The notes under the pieces: model-generated
Seen by the model: only the letters and a program-made list of their open reading frames with translations
Databases searched by the model: none
Told to the model about the DNA's origin: nothing
DNA from: an uncultured Alphaproteobacteria bacterium
GTDB lineage: Bacteria; Pseudomonadota; Alphaproteobacteria; Methylaequorales; Methylaequoraceae
Reading direction: 5' to 3'
DNA length: 60,491 nt
Assembly: GCA_902536655.1 (NCBI GenBank)
Contig: CACAYF010000012.1
Span: 1-60,491, forward strand
Program-made: the position numbers and the translations under genes
Part shown: positions 8,098 to 17,177 of the stretch, one piece after another
Position numbering within the stretch: the first letter of the stretch is position 1
Layout of the letters: every line of letters starts with the position of its first letter

Positions 8098-9986
8098 TTT
8101 CTGAAATTGGCTTTGTGTTTTTGATCTTAACTCTTATCATTTCGAGCTTTAGCTTCGCTCAACTAATTTATTCACATGTAAATTCAAGAAGTTTTGTTTT
8201 CAGCCATCTAAAGATAACTAACTTAATTTTTTTTTTCACATTAAGTTCATTTATTTGTTTAACTTATTCTTTTTTAATTTCTGATTTTTCTTTAAATGTT
8301 GTTGCTCAGAACTCTAACAGTCAACTTCCAAGAATTTACAAATTTACTGGCGTTTGGGGTAATCACGAAGGATCAATACTTTTATGGTTATTAGTAATGA
8401 CTTTTTTTGGATTTTTATTTTCCAAAAATAGTTCAGCCACTGAAGAATTTAAAAATAATGTTCTCAAAATTCAAAATAGTTTGTGCTTTTTAGTGGTATC
8501 TTTTATCATTTTTACATCTAATCCATTTGAGAAATCTTTTCCGTATCCAATTGAGGGAGGTGACTTAAATCCACTTTTACAAGATCCAGGGCTAGCTATA
8601 CATCCACCTTTCCTTTATCTTGGTTACGTTGGTTTTTCAATAATTTACTCCATATCAGTTGCTGCTTTGTCGGATGGAGTAAAAAAATACTTTATAAAAA
8701 TACTCAAGCCGTGGGTTTTTATATCTTGGATTTTCTTGACATGCGGGATAGGTCTTGGGAGTTGGTGGGCATATTATGAATTAGGATGGGGTGGCTTTTG
8801 GTTTTGGGATCCTGTAGAGAATGCTTCATTACTACCCTGGCTGACTGCTTCTGCACTTCTTCATACAATTGTAGTTGCCGATAAAAAGAAAATTTTTATA
8901 AACTGGACTATAATCCTTTCAATTCTTACGTTTATATTGAGTTTGCTTGGAACATTTTTAGTCCGTTCTGGCGTTTTGGTTTCTGTACATGCATTTGCCA
9001 ATGATCCGACAAGAGGAGTTTATATTCTTCTTCTTTTAGCTTCCATAAGCTTTTTTGGTATTTTTAAATACATTAACAAAAATGTACAATTTGGGCGCAC
9101 AAATATCTCCTTGATTTCAAGAGAAGGAATGATTTCTTTGAATAATATTTTCATGCTTTCGTTAACTTTTACAATTTTAGTAGGAACAATTTATCCATTA
9201 TTTGCTAGCGTTTTGTTTAACTCTAAAATTTCAGTTGGAGCCCCTTTTTTTAACTCAATTCTAATGCCTGTAATGTTTCCTTTCATTGCAGGTATGATTA
9301 TTGGTCCGTTCACAAAATGGGGAAAAGATGATCTAATTTTCTTACTAAATAGAATAAAATTTCTTATCTTGTGTTTTTTTATAATTTCACTCTTGGTGTG
9401 GTATCTAAATTATAAAACGCCTATTTTATCAATTATTTTTATAGTATTGGGATGTTGGATAATTTTCAGTTCTTTATTTGAAGTCTTTCAGTTCATAAAT
9501 AAAAAATTAAGAGTTCCAAAAAAGATCTTTGCTCAAATTATAGCACATATTGGAATTGGTTTGTTAATTATTGGAGCTACAGGAAGTAGTATTCTTAAAC
9601 AAGAAAAAATTCAATTCCAAGAGGTAGGCCAATCATTAAAGATTAAAAACTTTGATGTAGAATTTCTTGGTGTTAAAAAAATAGAAGGACCAAACTACAT
9701 AAGTCAGATGGGTGTTTTTTCAATTAAAAAACAAGGTGAACAAATTAAGGTTCTTAGACCAGAGAAAAGGTTCTATAATGCAGGTAAGCAAGTGACAACC
9801 GAAGCAGCTATACATTCAAGCATTTTTGGAGATCTATATATCGCGATAGGGGATGTTCACGAGGACAAAACCAAATGGACTACAAGGATTTGGTTCAATC
9901 CATTTACTATTTGGATATGGATTGGTGTTTTTTTTCTTGCTGCGGGTGGTTCACTTTCATTTCTAAATAGTTTATCAAGGAAATAA
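8094..9986 (+). CDS. ccmF: Cytochrome c heme lyase subunit CcmF
   Basis: Large polytopic membrane protein (630 residues) that ligates heme to apocytochrome c together with CcmH. The WWD domain GWGGFWFWDPVENASLLPW lies at 231-249, preceded by the conserved histidine stretch GLAIHPPFLYLGYVG (166-180). The C-terminal region holds a periplasmic domain and ends with a final helix near 605-625. It starts with ATG overlapping ccmE and ends one base into ccmG. Confidence 0.96.
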   Translation: MISEIGFVFLILTLIISSFSFAQLIYSHVNSRSFVFSHLKITNLIFFFTLSSFICLTYSFLISDFSLNVVAQNSNSQLPRIYKFTGVWGNHEGSILLWLLVMTFFGFLFSKNSSATEEFKNNVLKIQNSLCFLVVSFIIFTSNPFEKSFPYPIEGGDLNPLLQDPGLAIHPPFLYLGYVGFSIIYSISVAALSDGVKKYFIKILKPWVFISWIFLTCGIGLGSWWAYYELGWGGFWFWDPVENASLLPWLTASALLHTIVVADKKKIFINWTIILSILTFILSLLGTFLVRSGVLVSVHAFANDPTRGVYILLLLASISFFGIFKYINKNVQFGRTNISLISREGMISLNNIFMLSLTFTILVGTIYPLFASVLFNSKISVGAPFFNSILMPVMFPFIAGMIIGPFTKWGKDDLIFLLNRIKFLILCFFIISLLVWYLNYKTPILSIIFIVLGCWIIFSSLFEVFQFINKKLRVPKKIFAQIIAHIGIGLLIIGATGSSILKQEKIQFQEVGQSLKIKNFDVEFLGVKKIEGPNYISQMGVFSIKKQGEQIKVLRPEKRFYNAGKQVTTEAAIHSSIFGDLYIAIGDVHEDKTKWTTRIWFNPFTIWIWIGVFFLAAGGSLSFLNSLSRK

Positions 9987-10483
9987 TGAAGTATTTTTTC
10001 TTTGTTTTCTTTTTTTTCTGTATCTATATTTTATATGAAGGACTCCAAAAAGATCCAAATTTGGTTCCTTCAAATCTAATTTCGAAAGAGATTCCTGAAT
10101 TTTCAATTGAATCACTTGAAGGAAAAAATTTTACCAATGTTGATCTAGAAAATAAAGAGGTTGTTATCTTGAATTTTTTTGCATCATGGTGCCCCCCTTG
10201 TAAAATTGAGCATCCTCAACTCTTAAAATTAAGTAACAACATTCCTATATTTGGGATTGCAAAAAAGAATAAAAAAAAAGATCTACTCCCATGGTTGGAA
10301 GAACTTGGTAGTCCATATGAAGTAATTGGAATGGATCATAATGGTCTTCAAAGTATAAACTGGGGAGTTTATGGATTACCTGAAACTTTCATAATACAAG
10401 ATGGATTAGTAAGGTACAGACATGTAGGTCCAATTATGAAGAGTGATCTTGAAATTTTTAAAAATTTAACAAAAAAAAAATAA
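9986..10483 (+). CDS. ccmG: Thiol:disulfide oxidoreductase CcmG/DsbE
   Basis: Membrane-tethered periplasmic thioredoxin-like protein of 165 residues that reduces the heme-binding cysteines of apocytochrome c or CcmH. An N-terminal hydrophobic anchor (about 3-18) is followed by the active site ASWCPPCKIEHP (CXXC at 69-72) and the cis-proline loop in YGLPETF. It sits between ccmF and ccmH with one-base overlaps on both sides. Confidence 0.95.
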   Translation: MKYFFFVFFFFCIYILYEGLQKDPNLVPSNLISKEIPEFSIESLEGKNFTNVDLENKEVVILNFFASWCPPCKIEHPQLLKLSNNIPIFGIAKKNKKKDLLPWLEELGSPYEVIGMDHNGLQSINWGVYGLPETFIIQDGLVRYRHVGPIMKSDLEIFKNLTKKK

Positions 10484-10851
10484 TGATTATTTTTATTTTT
10501 TTTATGAATATCATTCTTTCGGAAGCGGTTGCAATTGAACCTAATGAAATTTTAAAAAATAAAGAATTAGAAGCTCAAGCAAGAGAAATTGGTAAAGAAT
10601 TAAGATGCTTGGTTTGTCAAAACGAAGATATTCAGAATTCAAATGCTGATATAGCCAAAGATTTAAGAAAAATTGTAAGAATCAAACTCGAAGAAGGTCA
10701 ATCCAAAGAAGAAATAATGGATTTTATTCATTCAAAGTATGGCGATTTCGTTCTTTTCTCCCCTCCATTAAGATTTGACACGGTTGGCTTATGGTTGTTA
10801 CCAATCTCCTTTTTTATTTTATTAACATTTTACTTTTTTAGAAAAAGATAA
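10483..10851 (+). CDS. ccmH: Cytochrome c maturation protein CcmH (short form)
   Basis: A 122-residue periplasm-facing thioredox protein with an N-terminal signal/anchor and a C-terminal helix (about 102-118). The redox motif LRCLVCQN (40-47; C42 and C45) is the hallmark of CcmH/CycL. It handles the thiols of apocytochrome c and works with CcmF and CcmG. This is the alphaproteobacterial layout in which the TPR part is a separate protein, here the next gene. Confidence 0.95.
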   Translation: MIIFIFFMNIILSEAVAIEPNEILKNKELEAQAREIGKELRCLVCQNEDIQNSNADIAKDLRKIVRIKLEEGQSKEEIMDFIHSKYGDFVLFSPPLRFDTVGLWLLPISFFILLTFYFFRKR

Positions 10852-11486
10852 TGTTTCTTAGTTTAATTCTTTTTTTGATAATTATAACCCTGAGTGTTTT
10901 GTACCTAAACAAATTCAAGAGAAAAACTCTAGGATTTTTACTTGTCTTTATACTTATAACTATTCCTACAACAATAATTTATCTCTCTAAAGGAAATCTT
11001 GAAACTTTCTTCTTTGAGGAAAAAATAAATAAGATCGTGCAAGAGGGAATAAACGATCCTGAAAATTTTAAGAGTATAAGTCCCCAAGTTTTAATCATTT
11101 TTCTTGAAAAAAAATTAAAAAAAGAGCCTAACGATCTTCAAGGTTGGTTAATTCTCTCACGAACGTGTGTATTGAGTGGAAACTATCAAAAAGCGGAGAA
11201 ATATTATAAAAACGCATTAGAACTTTTTCCAAAAAATGAAAAAATCTTACTTGAAATTGCTTTGCTTAAAAAAAAAACCAATAAAACAGAGAGTGCAGAG
11301 AACTATCTTAATAAATTAAAAATTCTTTACCCTTACAATATAAAAGCAAGGGAACTGCTAATAGAAATTTTTACTAACAACTATATGCAAATGAAAGCGA
11401 TAAAAGAATATAAAGAACTATCCATTATTAAAAAAGGAGAAAAAGAATACTTAGAAAGTATTAAGAAAAAATATAATCTATACTAG
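10851..11486 (+). CDS. ccmI: Cytochrome c biogenesis TPR protein CcmI/CycH
   Basis: A 211-residue membrane protein with two N-terminal hydrophobic segments (about 1-17 and 26-46) and a TPR-like helical region from about 95 to 200 (DLQGWLILSRTCVLSGNYQK). CcmI proteins present the C terminus of apocytochrome c to the CcmFH lyase. It is short for the family, and only two to three TPR units are visible. As last gene of the ccm run it overlaps the 3' end of the convergent pabC-like gene by 9 bases. Confidence 0.85.
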   Translation: MFLSLILFLIIITLSVLYLNKFKRKTLGFLLVFILITIPTTIIYLSKGNLETFFFEEKINKIVQEGINDPENFKSISPQVLIIFLEKKLKKEPNDLQGWLILSRTCVLSGNYQKAEKYYKNALELFPKNEKILLEIALLKKKTNKTESAENYLNKLKILYPYNIKARELLIEIFTNNYMQMKAIKEYKELSIIKKGEKEYLESIKKKYNLY

Positions 11487-12359
11487 TTCTAGATTTTTAG
11501 ACCTATTTCTTTTCTCAGAGAAAAATTTAATCATTTTCCTAGTGGCTTCAGTTATTTTAAACTCTTTATTACCCAGATGAGTTACCGGTAAGATTTTAAT
11601 TACTGAATTAGTAACAAACATCTCATCAAATGTTGAAATAACATTTTTTTTAATTTCAATTTCACAAACGTCACTAAAAAATAATTTAGCATTATCGATA
11701 ACTACTTGTCTCATTATGCCATTTATGCCACTTTTTTTAATCATCGGTGTGTACAGGACTTTATTTTTTGAAAAAAATAAATTAGTCATCGTTCCATCAA
11801 TAATATTTTCTGAATTATCAAACATTACTCCATCAAAGAATTCATCATCTTGCCATTCAGATCTAGCCATAACTGAATCAATTCTATTTAAATGTTTCAA
11901 TCCAGCAAGCATTGGATTTTCAAATATAGGAAATTTACAAAATCTTAATTTTACTCCTTTGTTTAAAATTTCTTTATCTATCTTTCTAGATGGAAAACTT
12001 AAAAAAATGATAGTGGGTAAAATATCTTTTTCAAATTTATAGCCCCTTCCACCTACTCCTCGAGTTATTAAAATTTTCAGCACGCCATTATTAATTCCTT
12101 GTTTCAAGCATTCTCTAAGAATCTTTTCTCTATAATTTTTTAAGATTTTTGTTGGTGGCAACTTTATTTTCATAACTGAACACCCCTCTTTAATTCTTTC
12201 CAAATGTCTATTCCAGAATTCAACGCCTAAAATTTTTTTGTCCTCTAAATACGACCAAGACATTGTTTCAAACAAACCATCACCATATGAAAGGCCTCTA
12301 TCTATAACAGAAACTTGATTTGAAAATTCTCCGTTTATCAAGGAAATAAAATCATTCAT
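11478..12359 (-). CDS. pabC: Class IV aminotransferase, probable aminodeoxychorismate lyase (PabC-like)
   Basis: PLP enzyme of fold type IV, 293 residues from the ATG at 12359; a longer TTG start 15 bases upstream is less likely. GLSYGDGLFET is the N-terminal family motif, and the catalytic lysine lies in GLKHLNRIDSVMAR. Its position next to pabB with an 8-base overlap argues for 4-amino-4-deoxychorismate lyase in p-aminobenzoate/folate synthesis. Branched-chain or D-amino-acid aminotransferases share the fold, so substrate is inferred from context. Confidence 0.85.
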   Translation of the reverse strand: MNDFISLINGEFSNQVSVIDRGLSYGDGLFETMSWSYLEDKKILGVEFWNRHLERIKEGCSVMKIKLPPTKILKNYREKILRECLKQGINNGVLKILITRGVGGRGYKFEKDILPTIIFLSFPSRKIDKEILNKGVKLRFCKFPIFENPMLAGLKHLNRIDSVMARSEWQDDEFFDGVMFDNSENIIDGTMTNLFFSKNKVLYTPMIKKSGINGIMRQVVIDNAKLFFSDVCEIEIKKNVISTFDEMFVTNSVIKILPVTHLGNKEFKITEATRKMIKFFSEKRNRSKNLELV

Positions 12360-13752
12360 CTCTAAATGATCCAACTGCTTTTAGCATACCATTGGCTTTT
12401 GCTTCAGTTTCAAGTGTTTCATTTTTTGGAATTGAATCTGCAACGATTCCTCCGCCAGCTCTAAAAAAAAGATCATTACTTTCTTTTAGAATGGTTCTTA
12501 TTAGAATATTTATATCCATATTTCCGCCATGAGTTACGTATCCAAATGATCCGGTGTAAGGACCTCTTCCTTCTTTTTCTAACTCTGCAAGTATTTCCAT
12601 GCATCGTACTTTTGGACAACCAGTAATAGTTCCACCTGGAAAAACAGATTTTATAATTTCACTCGGATTTACATTTTTTCTTTTTGTACCACTTATGTTT
12701 GAAACAATGTGATGGACATGTGCATATGTCTCTATTGTCATCATTTCGTCAACTTTCACACTCCCTGGTTCGCAAACTTTTGAAATGTCATTTCTTTCTA
12801 GATCAACCAACATTAAATGCTCGGCCTTTTCTTTATCTGAATTTATTAGCTCTTTTGTTAATTCGATATCGACAATTCCTGAGGCTCCTCTTGGTCTTGT
12901 GCCTGCAATAGGCCTGGTTTGTAAATGGTCTCCAGAAATAGATATTAATCTTTCAGGGGAGGAACTGATAATTGAGCTTTTTTTATACTTTACTAATCCT
13001 GAGAATGGAGCTGGATTTTTTTCCCTTAATTGCCTGTAAATGTCAATATCTGTCAACTCATCATCTACTTTAAACCTCCACAATCTTGATAAATTTGCCT
13101 GAAAAATCTCACCTTGGTAAATATAATCAATACATGACCTCACTTGTGTTTGATGTTGAATTGAAGTTCCTTTTGAAAAAATCTTAACTGAGCCTTTAGA
13201 GTTAGAACTTTCATGTGTAAATTTTGCTTTGTGCAAATCGTTTAAAATTTCTTCAAAATCTTCAGAAAAGAAATCTTTGTCGCTTGTTAAAATCAAAATT
13301 CTTTTAACATGATCATAAACAATTGATGTGTTCACTCTGGCTGCAAAAGCGTCTGGTAACAAATAGGGTGATTTTGGTGTAACAATTTTTTTTTCAATTT
13401 CCTTTGCGATTTCATAGCCCAAGTAAACAAACCATCCACCATAGAACGGAATATGATTACCTTCATATATCATTTGATCTTGTTCAACTTTATTTCTATT
13501 CCAAAGTTTATCAAAATCGTCGAGAAACTCGATATTGGCTGAATTTTTAATTAATAAGACCTCAGGTTTGTAAAAAACAATTGAGTATCGATTTAATACA
13601 TTTCCTCTTGAAGAACTTTCCAAAAAATAGGGGTATTTACTCTGATTCATTTCAACTAAATTTAAAAGATCAAAATTTTCTTTCTTTGCAAGATGTAAAG
13701 CTACTCCGTTCCACCCTTTGCCTTTAATTTTTTTTGATTTATCAATGTTCAT
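12352..13752 (-). CDS. pabB: Aminodeoxychorismate synthase component I (PabB-like chorismate-binding enzyme)
   Basis: Chorismate-utilising enzyme of 466 residues that adds an amino group to chorismate for p-aminobenzoate synthesis. Family motifs are SSSPERLIS (263-271), PIAGTRPRG (281-289), LVDLERNDI and the C-terminal [11 protein letters not shown]. The motif reads PIAGT, as in anthranilate synthase, not the PIKGT of E. coli PabB, so function rests on the adjacent pabC-like gene. No glutamine amidotransferase domain is fused; PabA must be elsewhere. It starts with ATG and faces away from the FAD oxidoreductase. Confidence 0.85.
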   Translation of the reverse strand: MNIDKSKKIKGKGWNGVALHLAKKENFDLLNLVEMNQSKYPYFLESSSRGNVLNRYSIVFYKPEVLLIKNSANIEFLDDFDKLWNRNKVEQDQMIYEGNHIPFYGGWFVYLGYEIAKEIEKKIVTPKSPYLLPDAFAARVNTSIVYDHVKRILILTSDKDFFSEDFEEILNDLHKAKFTHESSNSKGSVKIFSKGTSIQHQTQVRSCIDYIYQGEIFQANLSRLWRFKVDDELTDIDIYRQLREKNPAPFSGLVKYKKSSIISSSPERLISISGDHLQTRPIAGTRPRGASGIVDIELTKELINSDKEKAEHLMLVDLERNDISKVCEPGSVKVDEMMTIETYAHVHHIVSNISGTKRKNVNPSEIIKSVFPGGTITGCPKVRCMEILAELEKEGRGPYTGSFGYVTHGGNMDINILIRTILKESNDLFFRAGGGIVADSIPKNETLETEAKANGMLKAVGSFRDE

Positions 13753-13761
13753 AAATTTTTA

Positions 13762-13791
13762 TTGCAATTATTTTTTTTATTATTATATGCT
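13762..13791 (+). promoter_or_regulatory. Possible sigma-70-type promoter ahead of the FAD oxidoreductase
   Basis: In the 77-base gap between divergent pabB and the oxidoreductase, TTGCAA (13762-13767) and TATGCT (13786-13791) are separated by 18 bases and lie about 39 bases before the ATG. In such AT-rich sequence similar matches arise by chance, so this is only suggestive. Confidence 0.3.
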
Positions 13792-13829
13792 AGTCTGATA
13801 TTAATATAGACATTAAAAAAAAATAAAAA

Positions 13830-15110
13830 ATGTATCACACAATTGTTATAGGTGGAGGATGTTTAGGTGCCGCGGCAGCAATTTCTCTCCAAAGGAAACT
13901 TAATAAACTTGGCAAAGGTGAAAAAGTTTGTTTAGTAGAAAAAGCTGTACTGTGTGCAGCAGAATCTTCACGGCATTCGGGCATAGTTCGTTCCGCAAAC
14001 GCAGATCCTGACGCATCTATTATGGCATCAATGAGTTCTAAAATGTGGAAAAATTTATCCTCAGTTTGGGGTTTGGACATGGAACTTGACGAATTTGGAG
14101 CCATTTGGATAGCAAAAAAAAATTCAGACGGCGAAAATCCTGCATGGGCAGACTTATCCAATAGAATGAGTAAAATTGACCTAACTTTCCAAGAAATCGA
14201 TACCAATTCCGCTATACAAAAATGCGGAGAGACACTACTTACAGACGAAAATGAATCTTATTTTTATGAGCCTGAAGCTTTTCAGTTGGATCCGAGTATT
14301 CTGAGGTCAACTCTATATGATGCAATTGACGAGAATGGTGTTGTTTTGATGGAAAAAACTGAAGTTGACACTATTTTAACCAAGGGCACAGAAATTATAG
14401 GTATTACAACCAATAATGGAAAATTAGACGCCAAAAACTTTGTTAATGCAACTGGGGCTTGGAGTTCACAATTATTTTCAAAGATTGGTTTAAAAATACC
14501 AGTAACAATTGAACCCGTTTCAGTTGTTAATTGGATGGAAAGTCCAAAACAGATTAGATACGAATATCCAATAGTGGCTGACTACACCAACCTTTGTTAT
14601 TTTAGATCATGGAGGGGTAACAAAATGCATGCTCACCAGCCCAGGAAAAGATCAGTATATGAGATTGCTAAAAATTTTCTAAACGATCTTACTTCTGTTA
14701 ATGGCGGTGAATATTTAAATGAACCAATGAACCAGTCTCTTGCATATAATCAAATAAAAAATTATGAAGATATTTCAAAAAAAAGATTTTCTAATATAGA
14801 TAAAACAGTTTACGCCTCAGGTTACAGATCATTCTTTGACATTACACCAGACTTAAGATTTATATTGGGAAAGGATAGTAAATTCAACAATCTTTTTCAT
14901 AATTTGGGATCAGGTCAGGCTATGAAATATTGTCCAGTTTTAGGGGAGAGTATAGCAGAAGAAATTTTAAACGAATCAAATGTTACTGAAAAATTTGATT
15001 ATAAAAAATTCAATATTAATAGGTTTAGTGATGATTACATGAAGGACTTTTGGAATCTCGTCCAAGGAGAAGAAAACACACTCCATCGACAAGGCAAGAA
15101 TACACTTTAA
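13830..15110 (+). CDS. FAD-dependent oxidoreductase, DAO family, substrate unknown
   Basis: Flavoenzyme of 426 residues in the D-amino-acid oxidase/sarcosine-dehydrogenase superfamily. The dinucleotide-binding motif VIGGGCLGAA is at the extreme N terminus (about 6-15), and the FAD-binding C-terminal strand-helix reads LGSGQAMKYCPVLGESIAEE. The stretch SSRHSGIVRSANADP around 46-60 is where relatives contact the flavin. Substrates of such enzymes are usually amines or amino/hydroxy acids; nothing here singles one out. It stands alone on the plus strand, its stop overlapping the convergent gene by 4 bases. Confidence 0.75.
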   Translation: MYHTIVIGGGCLGAAAAISLQRKLNKLGKGEKVCLVEKAVLCAAESSRHSGIVRSANADPDASIMASMSSKMWKNLSSVWGLDMELDEFGAIWIAKKNSDGENPAWADLSNRMSKIDLTFQEIDTNSAIQKCGETLLTDENESYFYEPEAFQLDPSILRSTLYDAIDENGVVLMEKTEVDTILTKGTEIIGITTNNGKLDAKNFVNATGAWSSQLFSKIGLKIPVTIEPVSVVNWMESPKQIRYEYPIVADYTNLCYFRSWRGNKMHAHQPRKRSVYEIAKNFLNDLTSVNGGEYLNEPMNQSLAYNQIKNYEDISKKRFSNIDKTVYASGYRSFFDITPDLRFILGKDSKFNNLFHNLGSGQAMKYCPVLGESIAEEILNESNVTEKFDYKKFNINRFSDDYMKDFWNLVQGEENTLHRQGKNTL

Positions 15111-15505
15111 TCATTTTCGTTAGATAGTGAAGTTACAACATTAAGGTTTCTCCAAAAATCCTCACTTTTCAAGTTAATATCGTTAAGTCGCATAAGCAAA
15201 CTTCTCACAATTGCTCTGACAACTGGGTCAGCTTCTTTAAGTTTTTGCTTTAAGTTTTTTTCATTTATTGGATATAAAATACAGTTCGAATCTGCTTCTG
15301 CTGTTACTGATCTAGATTCATCTAAAGAAGGACCCCTTTCACCAAAAATTTCTCCTTCACCAATTTTTCCTAATAGCAACCCGCCTGGGCTATAAATATT
15401 GACACGCCCTGAATGAACATAATAAGCAAAATGAGCTGCATCACCTTTTGTGTATATTTTTTTCCCTTTGCTAAATTTTAATTGATTTATTCCTATTTTT
15501 TTCAT
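15107..15505 (-). CDS. Single-domain cyclic-nucleotide-binding-like protein
   Basis: A 132-residue protein made up of little more than one cNMP-binding (CAP_ED) beta-barrel: GKKIYTKGDAAHFAYYVHSG opens the domain and GKIGEGEIFGERG matches the phosphate-binding cassette region. There is no DNA-binding helix-turn-helix, kinase or channel part, so it is an isolated sensor or scaffold. The arginine that normally binds the cyclic phosphate may be the R near SRSVTAEA. The ATG at 15505 is preferred over a GTG one codon earlier. It starts 6 bases after the stop of the 452-residue gene upstream, so the two are almost surely co-transcribed. Confidence 0.75.
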   Translation of the reverse strand: MKKIGINQLKFSKGKKIYTKGDAAHFAYYVHSGRVNIYSPGGLLLGKIGEGEIFGERGPSLDESRSVTAEADSNCILYPINEKNLKQKLKEADPVVRAIVRSLLMRLNDINLKSEDFWRNLNVVTSLSNEND

Positions 15506-15511
15506 CACGAA

Positions 15512-16870
15512 CTATTCCAATCCAAATAATTTTTTATTATCTAAATATCTTTTTGAAAAATCAATGTTAGAATTAACTAATCTTCCAAAAAAATTTTTTT
15601 TTACAAAATTAAAATCAGATGCTTTTTCAGCGTGCAATTTAAAATTGCTGATTTTAAGTTCGTAGAAAAGAATTTTCTCTAACTTTTCAAAGATTATAGA
15701 TTCTCTATCGGTAGGGAAATAAATTTTGTCTCTAACTAACAAAACTGGGATTTTAATATTTATAATTTCTGAAACTAGTTTAAAAAAAATTTTGGAAACA
15801 ATAAAATTCCAACCAATATCATTTCCCTTATACAAAAAAGTTTGAAGTCTTTCATTTTTCATTATAAGGTTATCTATTGCTTCATTTATTTCATTCTGTG
15901 TGAAACTCTGTAATGAAAGTTTTTTTCTTTCTCTGTATACCGATTTCAAAAAACTTGTAGGTGTTTGTGATCGAAATCCTTTCATTATCAAATAACATAA
16001 TTGATCATAACCTAATACACTTGAGAAAGATCTTTGTTGCATAGAAACATTTGAATTTGAAATCATACTTAAATAACTAGCAAAATAATTTGTTAAATCT
16101 ATATAACTAGTTTTCTGATTATTTATCGTTAATTTATTTTTTACATTCAAAAATAAGTGCAAATCTATCTTATTCCACCAACACCCCCCAATTAAACCCT
16201 CGTCTAGCTTTTCAATCTCCTTTTTATAAAAAACTGAAGAGAAAGGAGAGATGATTATTTTTTTATTATCGCCTCTTACCAGAGTCTTGCTTTCAAGGTT
16301 TGGAATATCGAAAAGTGTTTTAGAGATAATTGTATTATAATTTGCTAGAATTACTCTTATCTCTTGAGTGTTATACGAATCTTTATATTCATGTAGTTTG
16401 CCCTTATTGTAAATTAATAGATATTCTTTTTTTCTATGATTTATACTTTGAGTTGAAAGTAACTTGACTTTTTCAAATTGATTTATCAACATTTTAGAAG
16501 ATTTAATTCTCGTAAGTCTACTTTTTTTTGACCTCGGGTCATAAAAGCCTGCATGAAAATTTATAAGGTTATTTTTAACCAATAATTTAACCACTTTTAT
16601 TAGGTAAGAAGATATATTATTAGGGTTATATCTAGATTTAGATTTATAACCTCTCTTTGACATCGAAACAGTGAGAAATTGCATATCAGATTCAATCCAG
16701 CAATAGTAAAGCTCGAGTATTAATATTTTCAGGTGTTTTTTAAGTAAAGGATTTTTATCTTCTTTGATCAATTCAGAGATACAATTATCAATGGTATCTA
16801 AACTAATGTTTCTTTGAAAATCAATAGGTCTACTAAAATCAAAATCTAATTGATCAGTTTTACTTTTCAT
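15512..16870 (-). CDS. Uncharacterised protein with a degenerate family-A polymerase-like layout
   Basis: A 452-residue protein with no assigned function. The N-terminal 130 residues (ISMSKRGYK-like VSMSKRGYKSKSRYNPNNI, then HAGFYDPRSKKSRLTRIKSS) look like a winged-helix/initiator-type DNA-binding part. From memory, related alphaproteobacterial and phage proteins have GGRFYGGWW, then ELDYSGLHPR (like motif A of DNA polymerase I), and later PCLPVHDSF (like motif C). Here the matching sites are GGCWWNK (228-234), SYIDLTNYFASYL (255-267) and VRDKIYFP (379-386), so the catalytic acidic residues appear changed. Replication, repair or a purely structural role are all open. It leads an operon with the cNMP-binding protein. 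Confidence 0.6.
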   Translation of the reverse strand: MKSKTDQLDFDFSRPIDFQRNISLDTIDNCISELIKEDKNPLLKKHLKILILELYYCWIESDMQFLTVSMSKRGYKSKSRYNPNNISSYLIKVVKLLVKNNLINFHAGFYDPRSKKSRLTRIKSSKMLINQFEKVKLLSTQSINHRKKEYLLIYNKGKLHEYKDSYNTQEIRVILANYNTIISKTLFDIPNLESKTLVRGDNKKIIISPFSSVFYKKEIEKLDEGLIGGCWWNKIDLHLFLNVKNKLTINNQKTSYIDLTNYFASYLSMISNSNVSMQQRSFSSVLGYDQLCYLIMKGFRSQTPTSFLKSVYRERKKLSLQSFTQNEINEAIDNLIMKNERLQTFLYKGNDIGWNFIVSKIFFKLVSEIINIKIPVLLVRDKIYFPTDRESIIFEKLEKILFYELKISNFKLHAEKASDFNFVKKNFFGRLVNSNIDFSKRYLDNKKLFGLE

Positions 16871-16888
16871 AATAGATTCTTATAAATT

Positions 16889-17176
16889 ATGTACATTATA
16901 GACTTTTTGTTATACATCCTTTTTCAAATTTTGCAGGTTTATAAATATGCTGTAATAATTTATGTAATTGTGAGTATGTTAATTTCATTTAATATTATTA
17001 ACACTAACAATAAACTAATTTCAATTGTAATGGATTTTTTATTTAAGTTGATTGAACCGCTGCTTAGGGTTATAAGAAACGTAATTCCAAACTTTGGTGC
17101 GATTGATGTTTCACCTGTAATATTAATAATTGTTATAGAAGCTTTTCAGTACATTATAACAAAATACGGATTTTAA
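16889..17176 (+). CDS. YggT family membrane protein
   Basis: Small integral membrane protein of 95 residues with two hydrophobic segments and the pattern LIEPLLRVIRNVIPNFGAIDVSPVI-like (split here: LIEPLLRVIRNVIP, then GAIDVSPVILI), typical of YggT. The family is linked to envelope or division functions but has no defined biochemical role. It ends 1 base before folD and is probably in the same operon. Confidence 0.88.
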   Translation: MYIIDFLLYILFQILQVYKYAVIIYVIVSMLISFNIINTNNKLISIVMDFLFKLIEPLLRVIRNVIPNFGAIDVSPVILIIVIEAFQYIITKYGF

Positions 17177-17177
17177 C

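Noticed and set aside
15512-16870. Plasmid integration (replication initiator next to a regulator)
   Set aside because: No integrase, iterons, partition genes or flanking repeats are present, and the flanks are ordinary chromosomal genes with similar composition.
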